Shown here: piece by piece, positions 43,664-52,025 of the stretch
Numbering within the stretch: position 1 is the stretch's first letter
Layout: each line of letters begins with the position of its first letter
From: Streptomyces sp. MH60
GTDB taxonomy: Bacteria; Actinomycetota; Actinomycetes; Streptomycetales; Streptomycetaceae
Direction of reading: 5' to 3'
Length of the DNA stretch: 64,000 bases
NCBI RefSeq assembly: GCF_002939385.1
Contig: NZ_MULI01000034.1
Span: 1 to 64,000 of the forward strand
The notes under the pieces: model-generated
What the model was told of the DNA's origin: nothing
The model's input: only the letters and a program-made list of their open reading frames with translations
Databases searched by the model: none
Program-made: the position numbers and the translations under genes

Positions 43664-44254
43664 TCACACGGTGCGCGCCTGTGAGGGCGTGTCGCTGACG
43701 AACGTGCCGTTCTTCCACCGCCACTTCACGTCGTCCGTGACGTCGGGGCAGCAACTGGGCACGTCGGCCGTCGAGTAGCCGAGGAGGGTGGCGCGGACGA
43801 CGCCGTCGCGCACCGCGAGTCCGGTGGCCGTACGGCGGTCCTCGGGGTCCACGAGGGTGGCGACGACGCGGGGCTTGCCGCTGTCGGTGTCCCGTGTGAT
43901 GACGTACACGCCGTCGGGGGGTGTGCCCATGGGCGCGTCGCAGTGGACGACGGCCACTGTTTCGGGCCGGCCGTCGCCGTCGAGGTCGCCGGATGCCTTC
44001 TTCTGCACGAGGGCCTTGACCGGGCCGCATTCCAGGGGGAAGGCCACGGTGGCCGGATCGGGCGGCGCGATGTGGGCCGGTGCGCTCTTGGGAGCGGTGG
44101 CCGCGGGCGTGTCGCCGCTCTGGGCCGCCGTCGCGGCGTCGGGCTGGAGGACCGAGGACAGGGCGACCACCGCGGCGACGGCCGTGGCGGTGGCGACCCA
44201 GTGGATCGGCCGGGTGTGGGTGTGCGAGAGGTCCGGAACGGCGGGGTGCTGCAC
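43664..44254 (-). CDS. exported or membrane-anchored protein of unknown function
   Basis: The 196-residue protein has a short cytoplasmic start, then one hydrophobic segment (WVATATAVAAVVALSSVL) that is a signal anchor or signal peptide. A Pro/Ala linker and a globular domain follow with a calcium-loop-like SGDLDGDGRPETVAVVHC motif (FG-GAP-like) and paired cysteines. GTG 44254 is preceded by AGGAGA at 9 bases. I do not recognise a named family. It stands alone between convergent ferredoxin and the terminator after trmI. Confidence 0.72.
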   Translation of the reverse strand: MQHPAVPDLSHTHTRPIHWVATATAVAAVVALSSVLQPDAATAAQSGDTPAATAPKSAPAHIAPPDPATVAFPLECGPVKALVQKKASGDLDGDGRPETVAVVHCDAPMGTPPDGVYVITRDTDSGKPRVVATLVDPEDRRTATGLAVRDGVVRATLLGYSTADVPSCCPDVTDDVKWRWKNGTFVSDTPSQARTV

Positions 44255-44398
44255 GAGGAGTGTCTCCTGTGAGGGCTGTGCCGGTGGGGGTGGCCAGCAT
44301 CGTGCCACACGTCACAGTGCGGGGGAACGGCGGGGTGGGTACTCGTTCCGATTCTCGTGCGGGCGGGTGTCCCGCCGGGTGGTCGCCGTCAACGCGTC

Positions 44399-44447
44399 GA
44401 CGCCGTGGTGGAGTTCCGGCGGTGTCCCGGAACTCCACCACGGCGTC
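44399..44447. terminator. hairpin terminator after trmI
   Basis: A perfect 21-bp inverted repeat (44399-44419 and 44427-44447) with a 7-base loop lies 28 bases beyond the tRNA methyltransferase stop. No U-tract. Confidence 0.85.
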
Positions 44448-44474
44448 CGTACGTTGTACGCGGCACGGGCCGCC

Positions 44475-45377
44475 TCAGCGGCCGGAGCCTCCGCCGGCGT
44501 TGGGGCCCTCGTAGTCCTCGCCGTAGGCGCCCTTGGCGGGGCGGCGGCGGCGCATGGGCGGCTCGACGCCGTCGGCGAGGCGGCGGGCGGTGAGCAGGAA
44601 GCCGGTGTGGCCGATCATCCGGTGGTCGGGGCGGACGGCGAGGCCCTCCACGTGCCAGTTGCGGATCATCGTCTCCCAGGAGGTGGGCTCGTTGAAGCAG
44701 CCGATCTCGCGGATGGACTCGACGGTCCGGGCGAGCTGGGTGGTGGTCGCGACGTAGCAGCACAGGATGCCGCCGGGCACGAGTGCCTTGGAGACGGCCT
44801 CCAGGCATTCCCACGGGGCGAGCATGTCGAGGATGACGCGGTCGACGTCGGCGTCGGACAGGTTGTCCTGGAGGTCGCCGACGGTGAGCTGCCAGGCGGG
44901 GTGCGGGCCGCCGAAGTAGCGCTGCACGTTCTGCTGGGCGATCTCGGCGAAGTCCTCGCGGCGCTCGTAGGAGTGCAGCATGCCCTGGTCGCCGATGGCG
45001 CGCAGCAGGAAGCTGCTGAGGGAGCCGGAGCCCACGCCGGCCTCCACGACGCGTGCGCCGGGGAAGATGTCGGCGAAGGCGAGGATCTGCCCCGCGTCCT
45101 TCGGGTAGACGACGGCTGCCCCGCGGGGCATGGACAGGACGTAGTCGGGGAGCAGGGGGCGCAGCGCGAGGTAGGCGACGTTCCCGGTGGTGCGGACGAC
45201 GCTGCCCTCGGGAGCACCGATCAGTTCGTCGTGGGGGAAGGAACCCTTGTGGGTGTGGAAGTTCTTCCCGGCCTCGAGCGTGAACGTGTAGTGGCGGCCC
45301 TTGGGGTCGGTCAGCTGAACCTGGTCCCCGACCTTGAAGGGCCCGCGCCTGCGGGCGGCACCGGTCGGTTCGGACAT
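44475..45377 (-). CDS. trmI: tRNA (adenine-58-N1)-methyltransferase TrmI
   Basis: The 300-residue protein has the TrmI N-terminal beta domain (GPFKVGDQVQLTDPKGRHYTFTLEAG) and a Rossmann methyltransferase core: VVEAGVGSGSLSSFLLRAIG for SAM, and VILDMLAPWECLEAV containing the catalytic aspartate. Actinobacterial TrmI forms a tetramer and makes m1A58 in tRNA. It often lies next to the arc/proteasome genes, as here. The C-terminal 35 residues are basic then Gly-rich. Confidence 0.94.
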   Translation of the reverse strand: MSEPTGAARRRGPFKVGDQVQLTDPKGRHYTFTLEAGKNFHTHKGSFPHDELIGAPEGSVVRTTGNVAYLALRPLLPDYVLSMPRGAAVVYPKDAGQILAFADIFPGARVVEAGVGSGSLSSFLLRAIGDQGMLHSYERREDFAEIAQQNVQRYFGGPHPAWQLTVGDLQDNLSDADVDRVILDMLAPWECLEAVSKALVPGGILCCYVATTTQLARTVESIREIGCFNEPTSWETMIRNWHVEGLAVRPDHRMIGHTGFLLTARRLADGVEPPMRRRRPAKGAYGEDYEGPNAGGGSGR

Positions 45378-45481
45378 GTGACCAGCCTACCCGTTCCCTG
45401 CGGGGGGCTTGACCGGCCCAGGGGGTGGTGGCTCCGGTGCGTGCGAACGGCGCGGGCCGTTCGGGGTTGCTCGCGCGGTTC

Positions 45482-45503
45482 CCCCGCCCTTTCGGGGCGC
45501 GGG
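45482..45503. terminator. candidate hairpin after the S2P protease gene
   Basis: CCCCGCCC-TTTC-GGGGCGCGGGG forms a short stem with one bulged base just beyond the protease stop. Confidence 0.45.
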
Positions 45504-45505
45504 GT

Positions 45506-47170
45506 TCAGCTGGGCCTTGCCATGGCCTTGACGAAGGCGCGTTCCACGTCGGCCGCGGACAGGACGCCGTAGATCTCGCCGGTCTCCTCGACGACGAGGT
45601 ACTCGGTGGCCGGGTTGGCGCGCAGGGCGTCCAGGAGTTCCTCGCCGGACAGCTCGGCGGAGACGCGCATGCCGTCGGTGAGGTCCTGGGCGAGGGTGCT
45701 GACCGGTACCCAGGGGCGGCGGTGCTCGGGTACGCCGACGATGGCGGCCTCGCGGACCAGGGAGGCGGGGGTGCCGTCGGCGTCGACGACGACCAGGGCG
45801 CGGGCTCCGGAGGCGTTGGCGCGGCGCAGGGCCTCGGAGAGGGGGGTGTCGGCCTGGACGGGGACGGCGCGCCGGGTGAGGGCGCGGGCGCGCAGCTCGG
45901 GGAGGTGTTCGCGCAGGCGGGCCATGCGGAGGCTGTTTCCGGCGCCGGTCCAGATGATGGCGGCGAGGATGGCGGCGAGCAGGGCGTCCATGACGGTGTC
46001 CATGCCGACGTCGTCCGCGGCGTCGCTGCCGAGTGACTGGGTGAGCAGCGGCAGGCCGATCAGGACGGCGATGGCGAGGGCGCGGCCGACCCAGGCGGCG
46101 GCGATCGTGCCGCTCATCGGTTTGCCGGTGATCTTCCAGACGACGGCGCGGAGCATCCGTCCGCCGTCGAGGGGGAGGCCGGGCAGCAGGTTGAAGGCGG
46201 CGACGATGAGGTTGGAGACCATCAGGCCGGCCAGCAGCACGCCGGCGACGCTGTCGGGCTCGACGGGGAGCAGGGCGGCGTAGAAGACGCCGGAGAGGAC
46301 GAGGGAGAGCAGGGGGCCGACGAAGGCCAGCACGAATTCGCGGCCGGGGGTCTCGGCCTCCTTCTCGATCTCGGAGACGCCGCCGAAGAACTGGAGCTGG
46401 ATGCGGCGGACGGGGAGCTTGAAGCGGAGGGCGGCGACGGTGTGGGCGAGCTCGTGGACGAGGACGGAGGCGTAGAAGGCGACGGCGAAGAAGAGGGAGA
46501 CCAGGTAGCGGGCGGCACCCAGCTCGGGCAGTACGCGGTCGAGCTGGCCGCCGAACACCCAGGTGATCAGGACGGCGACGAGGAACCAGCTGGGGGCGAC
46601 GTACACGGGCACGCCGAAGGGCCGGCCCATCAGCAGCCCGCCCCCGGGTTCCGGTCGGCGCCGCGGGGGTCGTCCCGGGCCGCCCGTGGGGTCGGTGTGG
46701 GCCTCGGTGCGGTGGGGTGGGGGGCCGGTGTGGTGAGCGGCGTGCCGGGGGCCCGCGGCCGGGTCCGGGGGCTCGGGTGGCCCCGGCTCGCGCTCGCCGT
46801 CCGACGGCGGCCGCGACCGGGCGCTCGTGTCGTCCTCGCCGCGGGTGTCCGCGTCCGGTTTCCCGGTCGCCGTGTCCGGGGTGGACCGGCCGGGCTCGTC
46901 ACGTGCGGCGGGGCTCTCGCCGGGGGTCTCCCCCGTGGGGGGCACGGGCGTCTGCGGTTCCGGCGTCTCGGGTCCCTGTGCCTCGGGCTCCGGCGTCTCG
47001 GGCTCCGGCGTCTCGGTGCCTCGCGTCTCGGGTCCCGTGGCCGTCGGGCCGGCGGGTTCGCGTGGTGCGGGGTCGGTGGGGTCGGCGGCCGGGGCCGGGG
47101 GATGTGCCTGGGGCTCGGCCGACTCGTCGTTGCCGGACCGCGGCTGCCCGCTCCCGCCGCTCACGTCCAC
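45506..47170 (-). CDS. site-2 protease family (M50B) intramembrane metalloprotease with CBS domains
   Basis: The 554-residue protein has an unusual 180-residue N-terminal tail rich in Pro, Glu, Thr and Gly, with ETPEP repeats. A six-helix M50B core follows with zinc site VHELAHT (first His near residue 239) and NLLPGLPLDGGRML. The C-terminus carries a pair of CBS domains. CBS-linked S2P proteases cleave membrane-bound regulators; no anti-sigma partner is adjacent. GTG 47170 has GAGGGG 7 bases upstream. A GTG at 47164 is nearly as good. It is divergent from a RecB-family nuclease, 173 bases apart. Confidence 0.88.
   Translation of the reverse strand: MDVSGGSGQPRSGNDESAEPQAHPPAPAADPTDPAPREPAGPTATGPETRGTETPEPETPEPEAQGPETPEPQTPVPPTGETPGESPAARDEPGRSTPDTATGKPDADTRGEDDTSARSRPPSDGEREPGPPEPPDPAAGPRHAAHHTGPPPHRTEAHTDPTGGPGRPPRRRPEPGGGLLMGRPFGVPVYVAPSWFLVAVLITWVFGGQLDRVLPELGAARYLVSLFFAVAFYASVLVHELAHTVAALRFKLPVRRIQLQFFGGVSEIEKEAETPGREFVLAFVGPLLSLVLSGVFYAALLPVEPDSVAGVLLAGLMVSNLIVAAFNLLPGLPLDGGRMLRAVVWKITGKPMSGTIAAAWVGRALAIAVLIGLPLLTQSLGSDAADDVGMDTVMDALLAAILAAIIWTGAGNSLRMARLREHLPELRARALTRRAVPVQADTPLSEALRRANASGARALVVVDADGTPASLVREAAIVGVPEHRRPWVPVSTLAQDLTDGMRVSAELSGEELLDALRANPATEYLVVEETGEIYGVLSAADVERAFVKAMARPS
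46956..47015. repeat. tandem 15-bp repeats encoding ETPEP pentapeptides
   Basis: Copies of a 15-base unit at 46956-46970 (one variant base), 46986-47000 and 47001-47015 encode Glu-Thr-Pro-Glu-Pro in the disordered tail of the S2P protease. Length variation between strains is likely. Confidence 0.75.
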
Positions 47171-47343
47171 GGTGTCCCCTCGTTCGAAGCGTCTCCCGCC
47201 TGCCGGTCGGGAGGGTCTCGTGTCGATGGTATGCGTCCCTTGCCGCCCGTTCCGCTCCGGCACCCCCTCTGCTTCCCCTCCGTCACACGGGTCACGCCTG
47301 CGGGCTGGGTCGCTGTCGGTGGCCGGCCGTAAGGTCGGTGGCT

Positions 47344-48342
47344 ATGGAGACGAGTACCGAGGATGTCGCGGAGGACGCCGGCGGCCCATCCCGACCGGCG
47401 GCGGCAGTGGTGGACCAGGCGGACGCGGCGGTGGAGCCGGCGGCCCCGGCGGCCGGCCCGACGGCGGCGGCCGCCTCGCCCGCGCCCGTGTCGATACCGC
47501 CCACCTCGCTCTCGCCCTCCCGGGCCGGCGACTTCATGCAGTGCCCGCTGCTGTACCGGTTCCGGGTCATCGACCGGCTGCCGGAGAAGCCCAGCGAGGC
47601 GGCGACCAGGGGCACCCTGGTGCACGCGGTGCTGGAGCGGCTCTTCGACGCCCCGGCGGCCGAGCGCACGGCGCCGAGGGCGACGGCGCTGGTCCCCGGC
47701 CAGTGGGACCGGCTGCGGGAGAGCAGGCCGGAGGTCGGCGAGCTGTTCGCGGACGATCCGCGGGGCGAGCGGCTGGCGCAGTGGCTGACCGAGGCGGAGC
47801 GGCTCGTCGAGCGCTGGTTCACGCTGGAGGACCCGAGTCGGCTGGAGCCCGCCGAGCGGGAGCTGTTCGTCGAGGCCGAGCTGGACTCCGGGCTGCGGCT
47901 GCGCGGCATCATCGACCGGGTCGACGTGGCCCCCACCGGCGAGGTGCGGATCGTCGACTACAAGACGGGCAAGGCGCCCCGGCCGCAGTACGCCGAGGGC
48001 GCGTTGTTCCAGATGAAGTTCTACGCGCTGGTGGTGTGGCGGCTGAAGAAGGTCGTCCCGCGGCGGCTGCAGCTGGTCTACCTCGGCAGCGGCGACGTGC
48101 TCACGTACGACCCCGTCCTGGCCGACCTGGAGCGGGTCGAGCGCAAGCTGCTGGCGCTGTGGGAGGCGATCCGGCTGGCGACCGAGACGGGTGACTGGCG
48201 GCCGCGCCCCACGAAGTTGTGCGGCTGGTGCGACCACCAGGCGCACTGTCCGGAGTTCGGCGGCACTCCCCCGCCCTACCCGCTGCCGGTGAGGGCGGCC
48301 GACCCCGGTGTCGTCGAGCAGGGCAGAATGGGGCCGGACTAG
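47344..48342 (+). CDS. RecB family exonuclease (PD-(D/E)XK, Fe-S type)
   Basis: The 332-residue protein has an Ala/Pro-rich 45-residue lead, then SLSPSRAGDFMQCPLLYRFRVIDRLPE. The PD-(D/E)XK core (GTLVHAVLERLF, IDRVDVAPTGEVRIVDYKTGK, QMKFYALVVWR) and a cysteine cluster CGWCDHQAHC follow. With the early MQCP cysteine this makes four ligands, as in AddB/Cas4-like Fe-S nucleases. It is a stand-alone nuclease, with no helicase or CRISPR genes nearby. ATG 47344 has a loosely spaced AAGG. It lies 16 bases before the response regulator gene. Confidence 0.87.
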   Translation: METSTEDVAEDAGGPSRPAAAVVDQADAAVEPAAPAAGPTAAAASPAPVSIPPTSLSPSRAGDFMQCPLLYRFRVIDRLPEKPSEAATRGTLVHAVLERLFDAPAAERTAPRATALVPGQWDRLRESRPEVGELFADDPRGERLAQWLTEAERLVERWFTLEDPSRLEPAERELFVEAELDSGLRLRGIIDRVDVAPTGEVRIVDYKTGKAPRPQYAEGALFQMKFYALVVWRLKKVVPRRLQLVYLGSGDVLTYDPVLADLERVERKLLALWEAIRLATETGDWRPRPTKLCGWCDHQAHCPEFGGTPPPYPLPVRAADPGVVEQGRMGPD

Positions 48343-48358
48343 CGAGAAGGAGACTTAC

Positions 48359-49030
48359 GTGGCCATCCGCGTCCTACTGGTCGACGACCAGCCGCTGCTG
48401 CGCACGGGCTTCCGGATGATTCTGGAGGCGGAGCAGGACCTCGCGGTCGTCGGCGAGGCCGGAGACGGCCTCCAGGCGCTCGACCAGGTGCGGGCGCTGC
48501 AGCCCGATGTGGTGCTGATGGACATCCGCATGCCGCGGATGGACGGAGTGGAGGCGACCCGGCAGATCACCGGGCCCGAGCGGGACGGCCCGGCGAAGGT
48601 GCTGGTGCTGACCACGTTCGACCTCGACGAGTACGTGGTCGAGGCGCTGAAGGCGGGCGCCAGCGGTTTCCTGCTCAAGGACGCCCCGGCCAACGAACTG
48701 GTGCAGGCGATCCGTGTGGTGGCGGGCGGCGAGGCGATGCTCGCCCCGAGCATCACCCGGCGGCTGCTCGACAAGTACGCCACGCATCTGCCCTCCGGGG
48801 ACGAGCCGGTGCCGGACACCCTGCACACGCTGACGGACCGTGAGGTCGAGGTGCTGAAGCTGGTGGCCCGCGGGCTGTCCAACGCGGAGATCGCCGCGGA
48901 CCTGTTCGTCAGCGAGACCACCGTCAAGACCCATGTGGGGCATGTGCTGACCAAGCTGGGCCTGCGGGACCGGGTGCAGGCCGCGGTGTACGCGTACGAG
49001 AGCGGTCTGGTGCGTCCCGGCGCGCAGTAG
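48359..49030 (+). CDS. orphan NarL/FixJ-type response regulator
   Basis: The 223-residue protein has a receiver domain (VLLVDDQPLLRTGF, phospho-acceptor Asp in VVLMDIRMPRMDG, TTFDLDEYVVEAL, LLKDAP). A LuxR-type helix-turn-helix follows (LTDREVEVLKLVARGLSNAEIAADLFVSETTVKTHVGHVLTKLGL). GTG 48359 has GAAGGAG 7 bases upstream. No histidine kinase is adjacent, so it is an orphan or is paired elsewhere. It follows the RecB-like nuclease closely and may be co-transcribed. Confidence 0.93.
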   Translation: MAIRVLLVDDQPLLRTGFRMILEAEQDLAVVGEAGDGLQALDQVRALQPDVVLMDIRMPRMDGVEATRQITGPERDGPAKVLVLTTFDLDEYVVEALKAGASGFLLKDAPANELVQAIRVVAGGEAMLAPSITRRLLDKYATHLPSGDEPVPDTLHTLTDREVEVLKLVARGLSNAEIAADLFVSETTVKTHVGHVLTKLGLRDRVQAAVYAYESGLVRPGAQ

Positions 49031-49086
49031 CCGCTCCCGGCGGCATGTGCACGACCCGGCATGTGCCCAACCGGGCATGCGCGCAA

Positions 49087-49130
49087 CCCGAAGGGCGCCC
49101 TCCTCCGACCGGAGGAAGGCGCCCTTCGGG
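49087..49130. terminator. convergent terminator hairpin
   Basis: Arms CCCGAAGGGCGCC and GGCGCCCTTCGGG (13 bp) enclose a second CCTCC/GGAGG stem. It lies between the response regulator and the convergent peptide-binding protein and serves both. Confidence 0.85.
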
Positions 49131-49147
49131 CTTGTCCGGTGCCGGCG

Positions 49148-50752
49148 TCAGCCGCTCACGCCCCGGCCCAGCTCCCACAGCTGGAGCGAGGAGGAGGAGT
49201 TGAGGAGGTAGGCCGTGCCGGTGACGTCGTCGCGGGTGGCGACGTACTGCTTGCCCTGCCAGAGCGGGATCAGCGGGACGTCCTTGGCGGTGATGTCCTG
49301 GATCTCGGTGAGGCTGTCCACCGCGGAGAGCCGGTCGGCCTCGCCGCGGGAGGCGGGGATCAGGTCGTTGATGATCTGCGGGTTGGCGTACGGGATGTTG
49401 AGGGTGTTGCCCTTGTCGAGGAACGGCGCGACGAAGCTGTCGGCGTCCGGGAAGTCGGGGAACCAGCCCATGCCGAAGACGTCGTACTCCCGGTTGCGCT
49501 CCGCCTTGTGGAACTTCTCCCAGGGCGTGCCCTTGATGTCGACGTCGAACAGACCGCTGTCGTTCAGCTGCTTCTGGAGGTGCTCGAACTCCGGCTTGGT
49601 CGCGGCGCCGTAGTGGTCCGTCGTGTAGTGCAGCGTCAGCTTGACCGGCGTGGTGATGTCCGCGTCCTCCAGCATCGCCTTCGCCTTGGCGACGCTGGGG
49701 TCGCCGTACTTGTTGAAGAACGAGTTGGAGTGGCCGGTGATGCCGGCCGGAACCATCGAGTACAGCGGTTCGGCCTGGGATCCGTAGACCGCGGAGACGA
49801 GTTCGCTGCGGTTGATGAGCTGGGCCATGGCGGCGCGGACGGCCTTGTCCTTGACCGTGGCGGCGTCCGTGTTGAAGGCGAGGTAGCGGATCTCGAGGCC
49901 GGCCACCTCGACCAGGCCGACGTCGCCGTCCGTGGCCTTGGACAGGTTCTGAACCTGTTCCGGCGTCATCGCGCGGGTCATCACGTCGATGTCGCCCTTG
50001 TCGATGGCGTCGCCCATGGCTTCGGCGTCGGCGAAGGACACGAGTTCGACCTTGTCGTTGTTCACCTTGAGACTCCCCTTGTAAGTGGGGTTCTTGGTGA
50101 ACACGGCCTTGGTCATCTGGTCGCCCTTGACCTCGGCCTTCATCGTGTACGGGCCCGAGCCGGTCAGCTCGAAGCCGTCGCGCAGCTTGTCCTTCTCGTA
50201 GTCGTTCGGGTTGACGATGCCGGCGACCGGCGTCGACAGCTTGAACGGGAAGGTGGCGTCGGCGGTGTTGAGGTGGAAGATGACCTCGCGGTCGCCCTTC
50301 GTCTCGACGGTGTCGACCGTGGAGAGGATGGAGGCCACCTCGGTGTCGGCGTTGATCTTCCGGACACGCTCGATGGAGTACTTCACGTCCTCGGCGGTGA
50401 CGGGGTCTCCGTTGGCGAACTCCAGGCCGTCTCGCAGGGTGCACGCGTAGCGCTCGTTGCCGGTGTCGGTGAATCCGCACTGCTGGGCGGCCTCGGGCAC
50501 GGGTTCGCCGTCACCGCGGGGCAGCACCATCAGCGTCTGCGAGGTCTGGCGCATGATGTTCCAGGCGCCGACGTCGTAGGCGTACGCCGGGTCGAAGGGC
50601 GCGGTGATCTCTTTCGAGACGCTGAACCCGTCCGTGGTGCCGACGGCGATCGCGTCCCCGTCGCCGCTGCCGCTGTCCGATCCGCCGCAGGCGGCGAGCA
50701 CCGGCGCGAGCAGGCCGACGACGGCCGGCAGCACCAAAGTCTTGCGGTTCAT
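49148..50752 (-). CDS. ABC transporter substrate-binding lipoprotein, family 5 (peptide/nickel type)
   Basis: A 534-residue lipoprotein with signal MNRKTLVLPAVVGLLAPVLAAC (lipobox LAAC) and the SBP_bac_5 fold: CTLRDGLEFANGDPVTAEDVKYSIERVR, GSGPYTMKAEVKGDQM, and NREYDVFGMGWFPDFPDADSF. These bind oligopeptides or similar ligands. No permease or ATPase genes are adjacent, so it works with a distant transporter or as a lone receptor. A convergent terminator follows. Upstream lie 443 bases without a gene. Confidence 0.92.
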   Translation of the reverse strand: MNRKTLVLPAVVGLLAPVLAACGGSDSGSGDGDAIAVGTTDGFSVSKEITAPFDPAYAYDVGAWNIMRQTSQTLMVLPRGDGEPVPEAAQQCGFTDTGNERYACTLRDGLEFANGDPVTAEDVKYSIERVRKINADTEVASILSTVDTVETKGDREVIFHLNTADATFPFKLSTPVAGIVNPNDYEKDKLRDGFELTGSGPYTMKAEVKGDQMTKAVFTKNPTYKGSLKVNNDKVELVSFADAEAMGDAIDKGDIDVMTRAMTPEQVQNLSKATDGDVGLVEVAGLEIRYLAFNTDAATVKDKAVRAAMAQLINRSELVSAVYGSQAEPLYSMVPAGITGHSNSFFNKYGDPSVAKAKAMLEDADITTPVKLTLHYTTDHYGAATKPEFEHLQKQLNDSGLFDVDIKGTPWEKFHKAERNREYDVFGMGWFPDFPDADSFVAPFLDKGNTLNIPYANPQIINDLIPASRGEADRLSAVDSLTEIQDITAKDVPLIPLWQGKQYVATRDDVTGTAYLLNSSSSLQLWELGRGVSG

Positions 50753-51195
50753 GCTCGAGTTTCTCCAGAGCTGTCGGTCCGTGTATCCGGCATGCAGGGG
50801 TGTCGCGGCGGATCACGGGGGTAGTGGCCGATGTTCTCGCGACGAGATTAGTCCGCGCCCGCACGGGCGCTCGCAGCCACCGGAGTTGGGGGCTCATCAC
50901 GGAGCGAAACCGGGTGTGGACACACCGAAAACCCGACAGGGGAAGGATTCGTGCAGGCTTTCACCAATCAGGACACAAGGGCCCCTCGACAACGTTCGCC
51001 AGGCTGGAAGCAGCACACGTCCGCACCCCTGTCGACCCTTGATGGCGTGGCGAACATCACAGTCTGACTTCGGTCGCTCCTGCCGGAATTCGGCCATCCG
51101 AAGCGGCGGAAATGGACCGTGAACACCCCTGGTGTCGCGCCGGGACGGCCCTTCCCAGAAATGCCGCGCCGACGCCGTCCACGCTTGGTGAACGC
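50753..51195. other. 443-base gap without a recognisable gene
   Basis: This stretch is less GC-rich than its surroundings. It contains a perfect inverted repeat GGTGTG-GA-CACACC (50913-50926), which may be an operator for the peptide-binding protein gene, whose promoter should lie here. Reading frames across it show no codon bias or family resemblance. A small RNA is possible but not supported. Confidence 0.4.
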
Positions 51196-51897
51196 CTAGC
51201 GCATTCGGGTCATCAGACCGCGCAGAAATACCAGGTCGACCTCGTCCAGGGAGGCGACCACCGTGCGCCGGACGGCCGGGGTGATGGGTGCGACCGAGGG
51301 CACCGCCACGACGTGGCAGCCGGCGGCCTCCGCGGCGGCGACCCCGGTCGCGGTGTCCTCGACGACGGCGCACCGGGCCGGGTCCACGTCGAGTCCGGCC
51401 GCGGCCGCCAGGTACGGGTCGGGGTGCGGCTTGGTGCGCGGCACCTCGTCGCCCGCGACGGAGAGGGCGAAGTGCTGGGGGCCGAGCGACTTCAGGACGC
51501 GGTCGATGATGCGCCGGTGCGAGGCGGAGACCAGGGCCGTGGGGATCTCGTGCGCGGACAGCTCCGCGAGCAGCCGTGCGGCGCCGGGCATGAGCGGCAG
51601 GTCACGGCCGATGCGCTGCTCGAAGCCGTCGTTGAGCAGGACGCTGAGTTCGGCGAGGGTGATGTCGGCGCCGGTGGCCTCGATCAGGAAGCCCGCGCTG
51701 CGGGTCATGGGGCCGCCGACCACGACGTGGCGCCAGGAGTCGTCGAGGGTGTGGCCGAGGGAGGCGAAGACCTCCGTCTCGACGTCCCACCAGAAGCCCT
51801 CGGTGTCCACCAGGGTGCCGTCCATGTCGAGGAGCACGGCCTGGAGGGCGGAGCCTTCGGCCGTACGGGTTCCGAGCGCGGGGACCGTACTGGTCAT
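51196..51897 (-). CDS. HAD-IA family phosphatase (beta-phosphoglucomutase-like)
   Basis: The 233-residue hydrolase has the nucleophile motif AVLLDMDGTLVDTEGFWWDVE, motif II IPTALVSASHRR, and motif III/IV KPHPDPYLAAAAGLDVDPARCAVVEDTATGVAAAEAAGC. A helical cap domain of the phosphoglycolate/sugar-phosphate type lies between. The substrate is unknown. ATG 51897 has AAGGAGG 7 bases upstream. It follows metH in the same direction, but a terminator hairpin separates them. Confidence 0.9.
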   Translation of the reverse strand: MTSTVPALGTRTAEGSALQAVLLDMDGTLVDTEGFWWDVETEVFASLGHTLDDSWRHVVVGGPMTRSAGFLIEATGADITLAELSVLLNDGFEQRIGRDLPLMPGAARLLAELSAHEIPTALVSASHRRIIDRVLKSLGPQHFALSVAGDEVPRTKPHPDPYLAAAAGLDVDPARCAVVEDTATGVAAAEAAGCHVVAVPSVAPITPAVRRTVVASLDEVDLVFLRGLMTRMR

Positions 51898-51921
51898 CCA
51901 CGTACCTCCTTGAGGGACGAT

Positions 51922-51952
51922 CAGGCCGGCTCCCACGAAGGGAGCCGGCCTG
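51922..51952. terminator. hairpin terminator after metH
   Basis: A perfect 13-bp inverted repeat (CAGGCCGGCTCCC / GGGAGCCGGCCTG, loop ACGAA) sits between metH and the HAD phosphatase gene, 73 bases beyond the metH stop. Confidence 0.8.
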
Positions 51953-52025
51953 CAGTGGACCGACCAGTGTACGTCGTGCGGGACGCGAACGCCTGGTGTG
52001 GCCGACGGGGGCGGGTACGGAGCGC

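Noticed and set aside
50897-51373. 158-codon minus-strand frame in the gap before the peptide-binding protein
   Set aside because: Starts inside the HAD phosphatase gene, has an Arg/Gly-rich non-biological composition and no ribosome site.
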